Origin: Demequina sp. TMPB413
Lineage (GTDB): Bacteria > Actinomycetota > Actinomycetes > Actinomycetales > Demequinaceae
Assembly (NCBI RefSeq): GCF_020447105.2
Contig: NZ_CP096184.1
Coordinates: 1 to 64,000, forward strand
Length of the DNA: 64,000 nucleotides
Direction of reading: 5' to 3'
In this document: positions 18,801 through 27,080 of the stretch, piece after piece
Layout: each line of letters begins with the position of its first letter
How positions within the stretch are numbered: the first letter of the stretch is position 1
The notes under the pieces: generated by a model
What the model was told of the DNA's origin: nothing
Databases searched by the model: none
The model's input: only the letters and a program-made list of their open reading frames with translations
Translations under genes and position numbers: made by a program

Positions 18801-18870
18801 CACCCCGTACTACACGCGAGTCAAGATGCCGGACGGCACCTGGGTGCGATCAAACGACTCCGGCTGGTAA
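12826..18870 (+). CDS. Giant membrane-anchored Ig-like/FnIII surface protein of the T7SS locus
   Basis: A 2014-residue protein. A single uncleaved-looking hydrophobic anchor (about 14-33) is followed by a beta-rich domain (about 35-370), possibly propeller-like, and an acidic linker. About eleven tandem Ig-like/cadherin-like repeats follow (about 391-1450), several with the VLANDxDPxG calcium-binding style motif. Five fibronectin type III domains (about 1454-1908) lead to a Cys-containing, Ser/Asn/Tyr-rich C-terminal domain. ATG 12826 follows GGGGGA; the frame is open from 12751, but that part runs through the promoter area. It heads the T7SS gene chain, 27 bases before MoxR. Similar long repeat proteins open related loci in Micrococcales (from memory). 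An adhesin or envelope-spanning scaffold role is inferred. Confidence 0.88.
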   Translation: MTWLARLRERRGVASGAVVTMSAMTLGVLAFLDDGVPSTDVELHDGGVWLTNESVLMVGHLNHQSRTLDGSYRTTTGQFDVAQSGNTIVVHDTANSTVALVDPAALTAPSLAALPAYAEFGLGGDTAAILDPTDGRLWVVPVSRLSSLDIKATEPVAEIGGGAALAVGPDGLVVAVSAETGEIVTASLAGPLADTDQREALDLPDDAEVTVTLVGDRIVVLDASSSMLWLGDKSVSVPEGSVLQQPSAAGEAVALAFDKGWWIQPLDGAEAVVQELPSTGTPAAPVSLQGCVYLAWAGAGEFRRDCTEDSYDVETKIDGALPSARFVFRVNRDVVVLNDSVNGTGWLSSDGMERVDNWDSLLPPPDDDQDFEEFEEEDELSSLPERSEDNTPPVAEDDRYGARAGRTTVLPVVDNDYDLDGDLLTAVVVDSTGVPGQVQAIRDGEAFQVVLPPEATGTATFTYRISDGRGGVDDATVTVSVAGEGENTAPEPQRRSRLVVESGATVSYHVLPDWVDPEGDTIFLRSAIAPAPHRVEFTPDGRLTITADPDVTGQFDIDVVVSDGIEDATGTVSVDVWPSQTLPPQTHSDHVVTSIGRPVLVSPLGNDMSRSGEPLRLAKLEEVLGVSMVPDYLKNTFTFSSETAGTYYIQYLATDGATTAPGLVRVDVLPEVDATLPPIAVSDVALVAPGEDTLVDVLANDSDPGGRVLVIQNVEVPERSGLRVAVLEHRLVRVTDLAGLSEPVTLTYLVSNGTDTARADITVLPITPKDKSLPPVAEDDEVVVRAGDVATIDVLDNDTHPGGDELTLVGLGEPLVDSNVAQVFVSDNVIRVRAGDQAGTATALYDVGDEHEQRDSAQLKITIVGADEGNSAPRPSDAVARVLAGNTVRIPITLDGIDPDGDSVLLEGLATSPELGRVVQQGEDWIVYEAYADSQGTDTFEYEVRDRLGASARGSVVVGVAPVRGFNNAPVAIRDEASTRAGHSVSVAVLENDTDPDSDVVTLSSEVEAPEGVEAEVRGDRIVVSAQAEGQYTLQYTITDVFGAASTGTILLTVDDALDPVPPIARDDRIAAADVAEDGTVAVEVLANDEDPDGVVSALSLTVSDETAVMGELGVVTLQVTDVPRIVTYTITDADGLSASAFIMVPGYGTARPQLISAAPIEVVSGETKTIRLADYIITANGNPALVTRVEAVRAAHANGDDLVVDEATLQYTSADGYWGKDAITVEVTDGLAVDDPAGRVAAITIPITVLPAGNEPPAFRDARVEVTPGEDPTLLDLSLLGSDPNEDDQLTYDIAGDVADGFTARIEGTTLSVSADADTPKGTLTDLEIEVSDGVAPPVAGLVRVAVTSASRALAVANDDYVDDARPGKQIVVDVTANDYNPFPAEPLTVVSYGVEAGTGEVLIGEDGLRITPGATFNGTLQVRYTIQDRTGDTDRQVEGRVYVTVVKEPDAPVKPAIRSVEDRTVVLEWTAPANNGAAISHYTVRSDQGTEKRCTTTICTIDGLSNDVEYRFTVTATNRAGESAPSSPSDVARPDIRPEQPAAPSLTFGDRELSVQWTPPPTAGSAITHYTLEISPPPVAGPSQALQVTGTSYVWTGLENGVAYQVRVQARNSAPEPSAWSDYSATEVPAGPPVAPAKPATQRLAPVGNRAQIAVQWAEPSGNGDTVSSYTVTALRGGAAVATAEVPAGVYSRAFELATDDVAYTFSVVAHNKAGASDPSVQSDPRRAFVAPGAPTSVTATPGDGRITVAFSPGPRNGADASWISYEYELNGAGGYKPLPSNRIIGSLSNGSSYTVKIRATATADGVSYTGNPSAASAAAVPYGVPPAPSVSSANSGGTVRFTWSAATSNGRPITTLQYRIDGGSWQSGSTSGGSVNAPSVGGTHSIEVRVQDSEGQWSATASTSRTINPELTLSKGPTATGYCAVASDCSFFHWELRYFPPNYRFEYQCLNSTGAFSQGTIPSSYATNSSGSSSFNYCYSGPAANNTWDTPYYTRVKMPDGTWVRSNDSGW

Positions 18871-18896
18871 CCGGTGCTAAGAGAGGGACAAGACAC

Positions 18897-19871
18897 ATGA
18901 CGATGACTCCAGAGCAGGCCACGTGGTTTGCCGACACCTTTGGCAAGATCACTGCCAACATCGGCCAGGCCGTTCTTGGCAAGGACGAGGTCATCCGCCT
19001 CGTGCTCACCGCCATGTTCGCGGAGGGACACGTGCTGCTCGAGGACGCGCCAGGCACGGGAAAGACGTCGCTCGCCCGCGCCCTGAGCGCGACCGTCTCA
19101 GGCACGCACCAGCGCATCCAGTTCACGCCAGACCTCTTGCCCTCTGACGTCACCGGAATCACGATCTGGAACGAGAAGTCGCGCGAGTTCGAGTTCCACC
19201 GCGGGCCGATCTTCGCGTCGATCGTGCTGGCGGACGAGATCAACCGTGCCAGCCCCAAGACCCAGTCGGCCCTGCTCGAGGTGATGGAGGAGTCCCGCGT
19301 GACTGTGGATGGCATCACCCACTCGGTGGGCAAGCCGTTCCTGGTGATCGCCACCCAGAACCCCATCGAGCAGGCGGGCACGTACAAGTTGCCAGAGGCG
19401 CAGCTGGACCGTTTCCTGTTGAAGACCACGATCGGCTATCCGGACATCGCCCACACCGCCAGAATCCTGTCGGGTTCCGCCGCGAGGGACCGGTCGGCTG
19501 CGCTCACGCCCATCATCACCACCAAGGCCGTCGCAGACATGTGTGAACTCACGTCGACCGTCCACGTGGACGACGCGGTGCTCACCTACATCGCGACCGT
19601 CACCGAGGCGACCCGCGCGGTACCGGAGGCGCGACTGGGCGTGTCCGTGCGCGGCGCGCTGTCTATGGTGCGCGCGGCCAAGGTCCACGCCGCCGCTTCG
19701 GGGCGACACTTCGTCACGCCCGATGACATCAAGGCGCTTGCCCAGCCCGTGTGGGCTCACCGGCTCGTGCTCGATGCCGAGGCCGAGTTCCAAGGCGCCA
19801 CCGCCAGCCAGATTGTCGACAGGGTTCTCGCCGAGGTGCCTGCACCGCAGAGCAGGACCGCCGCGGCATGA
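18897..19871 (+). CDS. MoxR-family AAA+ ATPase
   Basis: A 324-residue MoxR ATPase: Walker A EDAPGTGKTSLARAL, Walker B IVLADEINRASPKTQ, sensor ATQNPIEQAGTYKLPEAQLDRF, then the lid domain. MoxR proteins act as chaperones that load or mature partner complexes and typically sit with DUF58 and transglutaminase-like genes, as here. The ATG at 18897 has a GAGGGA site. The stop overlaps the DUF58 start (ATGA). Confidence 0.94.
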   Translation: MTMTPEQATWFADTFGKITANIGQAVLGKDEVIRLVLTAMFAEGHVLLEDAPGTGKTSLARALSATVSGTHQRIQFTPDLLPSDVTGITIWNEKSREFEFHRGPIFASIVLADEINRASPKTQSALLEVMEESRVTVDGITHSVGKPFLVIATQNPIEQAGTYKLPEAQLDRFLLKTTIGYPDIAHTARILSGSAARDRSAALTPIITTKAVADMCELTSTVHVDDAVLTYIATVTEATRAVPEARLGVSVRGALSMVRAAKVHAAASGRHFVTPDDIKALAQPVWAHRLVLDAEAEFQGATASQIVDRVLAEVPAPQSRTAAA

Positions 19872-21160
19872 GCGCAGTCCCCACGCGCGGCGACGCCGTC
19901 GCGCCGTCGACCACCACGGGAGCACACCCCGCGGTCGGGATGGCGCGCGCGTGGGTCACGGAGGTCGCCGCACCGTTCGCGGCCCCCATCGTGCGGCCAC
20001 TGCGGACGGTGGTCGGCTGGTTCACCGGGCTCGGCGCGGTAGTGCTCGCTGGCACGGCGATCGCCCTCGGTGTGGTGGGCATGTGGGGATGGCTCGAGTT
20101 CTTGACGATCGCTGCGATCGGCGGCGCCGCGTTGGTCATGGCGGCCTTCTTCTTGGTGGGCAGGATCGCGTACGACGCTTCATTGAACCTCGCGCTGACC
20201 CGCGTCGTTGTTGGCGAGCGTGCGGTGGGCGGCATCGAGCTGCGCAACCCCACCAAGCGCGCGCTGCTTCCCGTGCTCGTGGAGCTTCCCGTGGGAAAGG
20301 GTCTCGCCTCTTTCGCGATCCCTCGCTTGGGTGCGGGCGAGAGCCACGACGACGTATTCACCATTCCTACCCATCGCCGCGCGGTGCTCCCCGTCGGTCC
20401 CATCACTGCGGTGCGAGGCGACCCGTTGGGGCTGCTGGCGCGCGTCGTGACGTGGACGGATCCCGTCGATCTCTACGTGCACCCACGCACGGTGTCGCTC
20501 GAGGGCTCCTCCTCCGGTTTCCTCCAAGATCTCGAGGGGCTTCCCTCGAAGGATCTGTCCAACTCCGACATCGCCTTCCACGCGCTACGGGAGTACGTGC
20601 CAGGCGACGACCGTCGGCACGTCCACTGGAAGTCGACCGCTCGTACCGGTCAACTGATGGTGAGGCAGTTCGAGGAGACGCGCAGGTCCCACCTGGCCAT
20701 CTCGCTGTCTCTCAATGGCGACGAGTATGAGACCGAGGACCAGTTCGAGCTGGGGGTCTCTGTCGCCGGTTCGCTCGGTTTGCAGGCGCTCAAGGAAGAC
20801 AAGCAGTTGAGCGTGTTGGTTCAGGGCGCACAACTCCCCACGCGGTCGGGCAAGCAGTTCCTCGACTCGCTGTCGAGACTCGAGAACACCGACGCTCGCA
20901 GGGGCACCTTCGTCGACCTCGCACTCAGGACGGGCACGGCTGTGCCGGACGCCTCTGTCGCCGTCATCGTGTGCGGTGGGGCGGTGACTCCTGCTGACAT
21001 CCGGTTGGCCGCCACTCACATTCCGTTGGGCGTGCTCGTTGTCGCCATCTATTGCACTCCCGATGCCCCTCTCACCCGGCGCACCATCGGAGACATCGTG
21101 GTGCTCACGATCGGCGACTTGCGCGACCTTCCGCACGCCATGAGGAGGCTCGCGGCATGA
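19868..21160 (+). CDS. DUF58-domain membrane protein
   Basis: A 430-residue protein with two TM segments (about 55-100), a beta-rich middle and the diagnostic DUF58 motif LREYVPGDDRRHVHWKSTAR (about residues 239-258) leading into a von Willebrand A-like region. DUF58 proteins are partners of MoxR ATPases; their molecular action is not settled. Both ends overlap neighbours by ATGA, which implies stoichiometric coupled translation with MoxR and the transglutaminase-like protein. Confidence 0.92.
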   Translation: MSAVPTRGDAVAPSTTTGAHPAVGMARAWVTEVAAPFAAPIVRPLRTVVGWFTGLGAVVLAGTAIALGVVGMWGWLEFLTIAAIGGAALVMAAFFLVGRIAYDASLNLALTRVVVGERAVGGIELRNPTKRALLPVLVELPVGKGLASFAIPRLGAGESHDDVFTIPTHRRAVLPVGPITAVRGDPLGLLARVVTWTDPVDLYVHPRTVSLEGSSSGFLQDLEGLPSKDLSNSDIAFHALREYVPGDDRRHVHWKSTARTGQLMVRQFEETRRSHLAISLSLNGDEYETEDQFELGVSVAGSLGLQALKEDKQLSVLVQGAQLPTRSGKQFLDSLSRLENTDARRGTFVDLALRTGTAVPDASVAVIVCGGAVTPADIRLAATHIPLGVLVVAIYCTPDAPLTRRTIGDIVVLTIGDLRDLPHAMRRLAA

Positions 21161-23478
21161 CGCGCCTCAACGCCCCCCGCAGGCCCGATTTGCGTCGTGC
21201 CGCCGTCGACCTCGCCGCGGTCGCCGTCATGCTCGCCATGGGCGCGTGGGGATTCGCCCCCATTTTCGCTTCGACCGCGTGGCTTCCCGCCACCATCGGC
21301 GGTCTGGTTGTCGGCATGGCCATCGGCATCGTTGCGGTCTGGCGCCGGTGGCCCGTCATCGTCGCCGTCGCCGCCCTGATTGGCGCCTACGTGCTCACCG
21401 GCGGCGCCCTAGCACTCCGAAGCACCACGATCGCTGGACTGGTTCCCACCTTCGACACCTTGCGGGGCCTGGCTTTTGGCGCGGTGAGGTCCTGGAAGGC
21501 ACTCCTCACGGTCGACGTGCCTACCGCTGGCTTCGAGACGGTCGTGTTGGTACCGCTGATCTCGGCGCTCGTAGCCGCGCTGGCGGCCACCATGCTTGCC
21601 TTGCGAAGGCGTCACGCAGCCTGGGCGCTGATTCCAGTGCTCGCGTTTTTGGGGGTGTCGATCGCTTTCGGTCTGTATCGTGCCGCCGCTCCGCTCGCTC
21701 AAGGAGCGGTGCTGGGCACGGTCGCGCTTGCCTGGCTCGCGTGGCGTCGGCACCGCGACCGCGCTGCAGGAGGTGAGGCGCTCGCCGCAGGACACTCTGC
21801 CGAGACGCTCGCGACGTCCCGCAGGCGACGGGCCTACGGAGGTGCAGCCATGGTCGCTGGCGCCTTGGCCATGGGGGCGGGGAGCATCGCCGTGGCCGCT
21901 CCCGACCAGGATCGAGACCTGTTGCGCGAAGAAGTGGTCCCTCCGCTCGAGTTGCGTGACTATGCGAGCCCTCTGCAGTCGTTCCGCAAGTGGGTGCGCG
22001 ACTACGAAGACGCGACGCTCTTCACGGTCGACCATCTTCCTCAGGACTCCCGCGTACGGCTCGCGACCCTCGACGCCTACGACGGCGTGGTGTACGCCGT
22101 CTCTGGCGACGGTTCCTCCACTGGCGGGTCCTTCGCTGGGGTCGGCAGCGAGCTCCCAACCGACGCTGCGGGCGAGCCGGAGACCTTCACGGTCACTGTT
22201 GACGCCCTGAACGGAGTGTGGGTGCCAACCGTCGGCGACCTCACCGCCGTGTCGTTCACGGGGGAGCAGGCCGAGTCGCTCTCCAAGGCGCTCCACCACA
22301 ACGCCGCGACGGAGACTCTTGTCGAGACGTACGGGTTGACGTCGGGAACGACGTATCAGTTCGACGCCGTTGTCGCCGCACCGCCGTCGCCGCAGGAACT
22401 TGAAACGGCGTCGTTCTCGCGCCTTTCCCCTCCGGCCATCTCCCAATCGCCAGAGGTGGCTCGCACGATGGCCGCAGACGTCGTCGCCGACGCCGGTGGC
22501 CCCTACGCTCAGGCTGTCGCCTTGGCAGACCACCTGTCGGGCGCTGGGTTCTTCTCTCACGGCCTTGAGGGTCAAGCTCCGTCGCGTTCGGGTCACCGAG
22601 CCGAGCGGATCGCGGAGTTGCTCGCTGCCGACCAGATGATTGGCGACGACGAGCAATACGCCGTGGCGTATGCGCTCATGGCCCATGAACTCGGCATCCC
22701 CGTGCGGGTCGTCGTGGGTTTCTATCCCGAGACGTACACCTCCGGGGCTTTTGAAGCCACGGGTGCGACGGCACACGTGTGGGCAGAGGTTGCGTTCGAG
22801 AACGCTGGCTGGGTGCCCATCGACCCCGCACCAGCCGAAGACCAGACTCCAGTGAACGAGGAGCAAGAGCCGCAACGCGAGCCCAAGCCGCGGGTGCTTC
22901 AGCCCCCGCCTCCGCCGGCACCGCCCGCCGAAGTACCTCCGAGCCTGCCAACGGACGACGAGGTGGTGGAGGACACTGCTCTCGACGTCGAGGCACTCGT
23001 CCGGACCGTCGTGCTGGTTCTGGTCGGCGCTGGCGCTTCCGCCATCTTGTGGGGGCCGATCGTGTGGATTCTTGTTGCCAAGGCGAGGCGGAGGCGGCGC
23101 AGGCGTCGCTCCGGCGCCACGTGGGACCGCCTGAATGGCGCCTGGATGGAGGTCGCTGACCTCGCGGCCGACTATCGAGTCACCGTGCCAGAGCATGCCA
23201 CCCGCATCGAGGGAGCTCGTCTCGTGGACGGGGGCTTTGCCCAAGCATCAACTGTGGCGCTTGCCCAGCGCGCGGATGCGGGTGTGTGGGCGCCGGGCCA
23301 ACCCTCCGACGAGGAGGTGGCGAGCTATTGGAACGACGTCGCGACCGCCATGCGGTCCATGCACCGCTCGCGCCCCTTGAGAGCGAGAATCGCCGCGCGC
23401 ATGAGCTTGCGCTCGCTTGTGCAGCGACGCGCCCAGAATCGTGGCACCACCAGGAAAGCGAGAAGGAACAACTCATGA
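21157..23478 (+). CDS. Transglutaminase-like membrane protein lacking the catalytic Cys
   Basis: A 773-residue TgpA-like protein: five or six N-terminal TM segments, a large extracellular region, a transglutaminase-core fold (about 480-565), a Pro/Glu-rich linker, another TM segment near 620-645 and a basic cytosolic tail. In active relatives the helix begins with a Cys (GxCEQFA-like); here the same place reads GDDEQYAVAYALM (about 496-508), so the nucleophile is replaced by Asp. The His (AHVWAEV, about 540) and Asp (IDPAP, about 556) are kept. It is therefore probably a non-catalytic binding or structural form. Overlaps both neighbours by ATGA. Confidence 0.88.
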   Translation: MTRLNAPRRPDLRRAAVDLAAVAVMLAMGAWGFAPIFASTAWLPATIGGLVVGMAIGIVAVWRRWPVIVAVAALIGAYVLTGGALALRSTTIAGLVPTFDTLRGLAFGAVRSWKALLTVDVPTAGFETVVLVPLISALVAALAATMLALRRRHAAWALIPVLAFLGVSIAFGLYRAAAPLAQGAVLGTVALAWLAWRRHRDRAAGGEALAAGHSAETLATSRRRRAYGGAAMVAGALAMGAGSIAVAAPDQDRDLLREEVVPPLELRDYASPLQSFRKWVRDYEDATLFTVDHLPQDSRVRLATLDAYDGVVYAVSGDGSSTGGSFAGVGSELPTDAAGEPETFTVTVDALNGVWVPTVGDLTAVSFTGEQAESLSKALHHNAATETLVETYGLTSGTTYQFDAVVAAPPSPQELETASFSRLSPPAISQSPEVARTMAADVVADAGGPYAQAVALADHLSGAGFFSHGLEGQAPSRSGHRAERIAELLAADQMIGDDEQYAVAYALMAHELGIPVRVVVGFYPETYTSGAFEATGATAHVWAEVAFENAGWVPIDPAPAEDQTPVNEEQEPQREPKPRVLQPPPPPAPPAEVPPSLPTDDEVVEDTALDVEALVRTVVLVLVGAGASAILWGPIVWILVAKARRRRRRRRSGATWDRLNGAWMEVADLAADYRVTVPEHATRIEGARLVDGGFAQASTVALAQRADAGVWAPGQPSDEEVASYWNDVATAMRSMHRSRPLRARIAARMSLRSLVQRRAQNRGTTRKARRNNS

Positions 23479-24605
23479 CAACACCGGCCCCGCTCGGACG
23501 CCGCATCGTGGCCGCGCTCATTGACTACGGGTCTTTGAGCGTGCTCACGATGGTGGCGGCCATTCCCGCGATGCTCTCCGTGGTGCGCAACGCCGACGAT
23601 GCCGCGAACGCAGGAGCCGCTCTCGGGGCGGTCGGCTTGGTGTGGGCCGTCTCGTTGGGTGGTTGGGCGGTGCTCGTCGCCCTGAAGGGAAGCAAGGCGG
23701 GATCGCCTGGGATGCGCTTGATGGGCACCCGGCTGGTGCGCGTCGACACCGGCGCCCCGCTCGGATTCGGCCGGGCCGCGCTCCGCCAAGTGGTGCTGGG
23801 CGCGACGTCTGGCATCGTCATCGGCGCCTTGTCGCCGCTGTTCCACCCGCAGCGGCGGGGCTGGCACGATCTTGCGGTCGGCTCGATCATGGTGGGAGCA
23901 GCAGCGAGCAGTGGCCACGCCCCGACTGCGCCTGCCGCCGCTGCCGCACCACCTCCGCCGCCCCCGCCACCTCCTGTGCCCCACGCCGTGTCCGCGCCTG
24001 TCGCTGACGCCGACGCCGACCAGGCGCCCGCTGTGCACCACGAGCAGCCCTCCGTGATCACCGCAGTGCCGGGTTTTGCGCCCCCGCCAGCGCAGCCGCC
24101 CAGTTCGTCAGTTCAGGCTCCAGCGTCCCCGCAGCCACCACCACCACCATCACCAGCGTCGGCGCCGCCTGCTGCTTCCCCGCCGCCACCACCGCCGCCG
24201 CCGCCAACTCCGGAACCACCTCAGGGAACGGATTCGGCAGAAGAGGATCTTGACGCCACGAGGGTCGCGGCACCAAGGGCCCGCGTCGCCGTCCTCACGT
24301 GGGACGACGGCAATGTTGTGACGGTCACCGGCACCGCCGTGATGGGACGCAACCCCGCCGCTGGCACACACGCCGACGCGCTGCTCGTGCCCATCACCGA
24401 CAACACCCGGTCGCTGTCAAAGACGCACTTCGCCATCGCCGCATCCCCAGAGGGCTTCACGATCACTGACCTGCACTCCACCAACGGCGTGGTGGTGCAT
24501 CGCGACGGTACGGAAGTCGCTGTCGAGCCAGGAACGCCTCTGCCGCTCATCTCGGGCGACCGGCTCGTGGTGGGCGACCGTTCTGCGTCGTTCGAGGTGC
24601 GCTGA
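23475..24605 (+). CDS. RDD-family membrane protein with C-terminal FHA domain
   Basis: A 376-residue fusion. The N-terminal RDD domain (start RRIVAALIDYG, residues R, D and D conserved; about 8-140, three TM segments) is followed by a long Pro/Ala-rich linker (about 150-270). The C-terminal FHA domain (about 275-376) has the phosphothreonine-binding residues: GR in VMGRNP, SKTH, and STNG. It can tether a phosphorylated partner at the membrane, plausibly the kinase encoded downstream. The start overlaps the previous stop (ATGA); the PP2C gene begins one base after its stop. Confidence 0.92.
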   Translation: MTTPAPLGRRIVAALIDYGSLSVLTMVAAIPAMLSVVRNADDAANAGAALGAVGLVWAVSLGGWAVLVALKGSKAGSPGMRLMGTRLVRVDTGAPLGFGRAALRQVVLGATSGIVIGALSPLFHPQRRGWHDLAVGSIMVGAAASSGHAPTAPAAAAAPPPPPPPPPVPHAVSAPVADADADQAPAVHHEQPSVITAVPGFAPPPAQPPSSSVQAPASPQPPPPPSPASAPPAASPPPPPPPPPTPEPPQGTDSAEEDLDATRVAAPRARVAVLTWDDGNVVTVTGTAVMGRNPAAGTHADALLVPITDNTRSLSKTHFAIAASPEGFTITDLHSTNGVVVHRDGTEVAVEPGTPLPLISGDRLVVGDRSASFEVR

Positions 24606-24606
24606 C

Positions 24607-25419
24607 ATGGGCGCAACTCACCACGCAGGACCGGTGACGCTGAGCGCGGGCGCCGCTTCCGACGTCGGCACTACTCGCGCTCACAACGAAGACTCGTACC
24701 TGTGCGAGGCCCCCCTGTTCCTTGTCGCGGACGGCATGGGCGGATATGCAGCTGGCGAGGTGGCCAGCGCAATGGTGGTTGACGAGTTCCGGCCGCTCGC
24801 GGGAGCCGAGACGGTCGCCGTCGAACAGATGCGTGAGGCCTTCGACCGGGCCTCAGCGCGCGTCGATGCCCTTGCGGGCGAGACGGAAGGGGCTGGTACG
24901 ACCCTTACCGGCGTCGGCCTCGCGAGCGTCGGCGGCGTGGGGTACTGGGTGGTTGTCAACGTGGGCGACTCCCGTACGTACCGCTACGACGGCGCGCGAC
25001 TCGAGCAGATCAGCGTCGATCACTCGGTGGTCCAGGAGTTGATCGAGGCTGGCGAGTTGACGGCTCAACAGGCGCGTGGGGACTCTCGCCGCAACATGGT
25101 GACGCGCGCCATTGGCGCAGGCGCTCCTGGCGAGCCGGACTTCTGGATGGTCCCGGTCGAGACGGGCGACAGGGTCGTGGTCTGTTCCGACGGCCTGTCA
25201 GGAGAACTGGAAGACGAGGTGATCGAGGCGACGCTCGCGCGGGTCGCCGGCGCTCAAGAGGCCGCCGACGATCTGGTGCGGCAGGCGCTTGAGGCCGGTG
25301 CTCGCGACAATGTCACGGTGATCGTGGTGAATGCCGAGCACGTGGGCTCAAGCGACGAGCACGCGCCAGGAGCGGACACAGTGCCGCGCGCGGATGCTCC
25401 AGCGGAAGGTGCCTCGTGA
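24607..25419 (+). CDS. PP2C-family Ser/Thr protein phosphatase
   Basis: A 270-residue cytosolic phosphatase of the PstP/PppA type. Metal-binding motifs are intact: SDVGTTRAHNEDS near the start, VADGMGGYAAGE, NVGDSRTYRY, CSDGLSGE and GARDNVTVI. A Mg/Mn-dependent dephosphorylation activity is expected. It ends in an acidic, Ala-rich tail. Together with the kinase at 27077 it forms the reversible phosphorylation switch of this T7SS locus. Stop and next start overlap as GTGA. Confidence 0.94.
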   Translation: MGATHHAGPVTLSAGAASDVGTTRAHNEDSYLCEAPLFLVADGMGGYAAGEVASAMVVDEFRPLAGAETVAVEQMREAFDRASARVDALAGETEGAGTTLTGVGLASVGGVGYWVVVNVGDSRTYRYDGARLEQISVDHSVVQELIEAGELTAQQARGDSRRNMVTRAIGAGAPGEPDFWMVPVETGDRVVVCSDGLSGELEDEVIEATLARVAGAQEAADDLVRQALEAGARDNVTVIVVNAEHVGSSDEHAPGADTVPRADAPAEGAS

Positions 25420-27080
25420 CCTATCAGTACGTTCCTGGCACCCTCATCGCCATTGCGGAGGCCGGCGGCGTCGCGCTGCTGGACGCCGGCGTCGCACCCG
25501 ATGTGCGCGCTGCCGTGGCAGCGGCGTTGAGATCAGGGGGAGGCTTCGGCGCCTTCATTGATGCGCTGACTGCTCACTTTGGTGCGAGTGTGTCCGCGCT
25601 TCCTGACTTCGCGCTCGCGCTCCTCGAGCCTGAGGGGACGAGGGTTGCCGTGCGCGGCCGCCTCGCGGCTGAAGCAGGCACGCCCATCTCAGGGGCGGGC
25701 GTCACCACGTGGACGGAGGCGGTGGTGCCCGTCGGAACGGCCGTGATCCTGGGGGAAGCGGCGCTCGCCCTTGCGGCAGGAGCGCTCGAACTTGGCAGCG
25801 GCATGGTTCTCGCCAGCGGAGTAGTCGTGGGCGCCGAGGGGAGCTCGGAGCGGGTGCTGCCTCCGCCGGCCGGCGCGACCTCTGCTCCCGTAGCGCCCGT
25901 CGCACCTGCCGCACCCATCGCCGTCACCGCCGAACCCGTGACCGACGCGCCTGGACCAGAGCTGGCCGAGGCCGAGCCCGAGCCTGAGCCCGGCGTGGAC
26001 GAGCCCGAACCGGTGGGTGCCGACGAGGCGGAGGAGCTTTCCGGTGCGACAACGCTTGCCCCGATACCGGACACCTCCATGCCCGATGCGGCCGACGATG
26101 GACCTGACGAGGACACTTCCTTTGGAGGCTTGTGGGGATCGACCGTGACATCGGTGGGAGCCACGCGCTCTCCGGCGGCTCAGTCAACGGCCCAGCCGTC
26201 CGGTCGGGAGCGCCTTGAGGGCGCCGAGCCGCAGGCTGGCGGCGACTCGGCGCCGCCCCCACCCCCCGCACCGGCCGCGCCCCCCGCACCGTCCGCGCCG
26301 TCCGCGCCGCCTGAGCCCCCCGCACCTGCGTCGGAAACGACCGCCACCACAACACCCCCGCCCCCCGCGCCGCCACGCGAAACCTCCCGCCCAGCGGCCT
26401 CCGCGCCCACCCCCGTAGTCGACGGGATGATCGCGGGGCTTCCCGACTTTCTCCGCACCGGCGGCGCTCCCGCGGTGGAACCACGCAACGATGTGCCAGA
26501 AGCGGACGCCGCACAGGAACCCGCAAGCGCTGAACCGCAGGCGTCTGTCGCGATGGACAACGGAGTCCAGACTGAAGCGCAGCACGAAACCTCCGGAGAG
26601 CACGGACAAGAGTCCTCGCAGGGCGATGGACTCGGCGACCACGACGGCGCGACCCTCGCCGTGTCGCGGATCGCCGAACTTGCCCCGGACGCCTTTGCCT
26701 CAGCCCCGTCGGCTCCCGACTCCACCCCTGCGCCAGCGCCCACCATCGGCCGTGCCGTCCTGTCGACTGGTCAGGAGATCGTCATCGACCGTCCGTGCAT
26801 CATCGGTCGTCGACCCCAGGCCACCAGGGTCACGGGAGATCTACCCCACCTCTTCGCCGTGCCCTCCCCTCAGCAGGACATCTCGCGCAATCACCTCGAG
26901 CTCCGCCAAGAGGGCTCCTCCGTGATCGCCGTGGACCTGCAGACCACGAACGGCTCCATGCTTCGCCGTGGCGCTGCCGACCCCGTGCGCCTGCACCCAG
27001 GCGAACCAGCTGTCGTCGTGACCGGCGACGTGATCGACCTCGGTGACGGCGTCACCGTGACCTTTGTGGAGTTGCCATGA
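25416..27080 (+). CDS. FHA-domain protein with long Pro/Ala/Glu-rich linker
   Basis: A 554-residue protein. The N-terminal 150 residues form an unrecognised Ala/Val/Gly-rich domain without clear TM segments. About 300 residues of low-complexity Pro/Ala/Glu/Ser linker follow, then a C-terminal FHA domain (about 445-554) with IIGRRP, SRNH and TNGS motifs. The linker should keep the FHA module extended, as in T7SS and T6SS regulatory FHA proteins. It is GTG-started by overlap with the phosphatase gene and overlaps the kinase by ATGA. Function beyond phosphopeptide binding is not visible. Confidence 0.87.
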   Translation: MTYQYVPGTLIAIAEAGGVALLDAGVAPDVRAAVAAALRSGGGFGAFIDALTAHFGASVSALPDFALALLEPEGTRVAVRGRLAAEAGTPISGAGVTTWTEAVVPVGTAVILGEAALALAAGALELGSGMVLASGVVVGAEGSSERVLPPPAGATSAPVAPVAPAAPIAVTAEPVTDAPGPELAEAEPEPEPGVDEPEPVGADEAEELSGATTLAPIPDTSMPDAADDGPDEDTSFGGLWGSTVTSVGATRSPAAQSTAQPSGRERLEGAEPQAGGDSAPPPPPAPAAPPAPSAPSAPPEPPAPASETTATTTPPPPAPPRETSRPAASAPTPVVDGMIAGLPDFLRTGGAPAVEPRNDVPEADAAQEPASAEPQASVAMDNGVQTEAQHETSGEHGQESSQGDGLGDHDGATLAVSRIAELAPDAFASAPSAPDSTPAPAPTIGRAVLSTGQEIVIDRPCIIGRRPQATRVTGDLPHLFAVPSPQQDISRNHLELRQEGSSVIAVDLQTTNGSMLRRGAADPVRLHPGEPAVVVTGDVIDLGDGVTVTFVELP

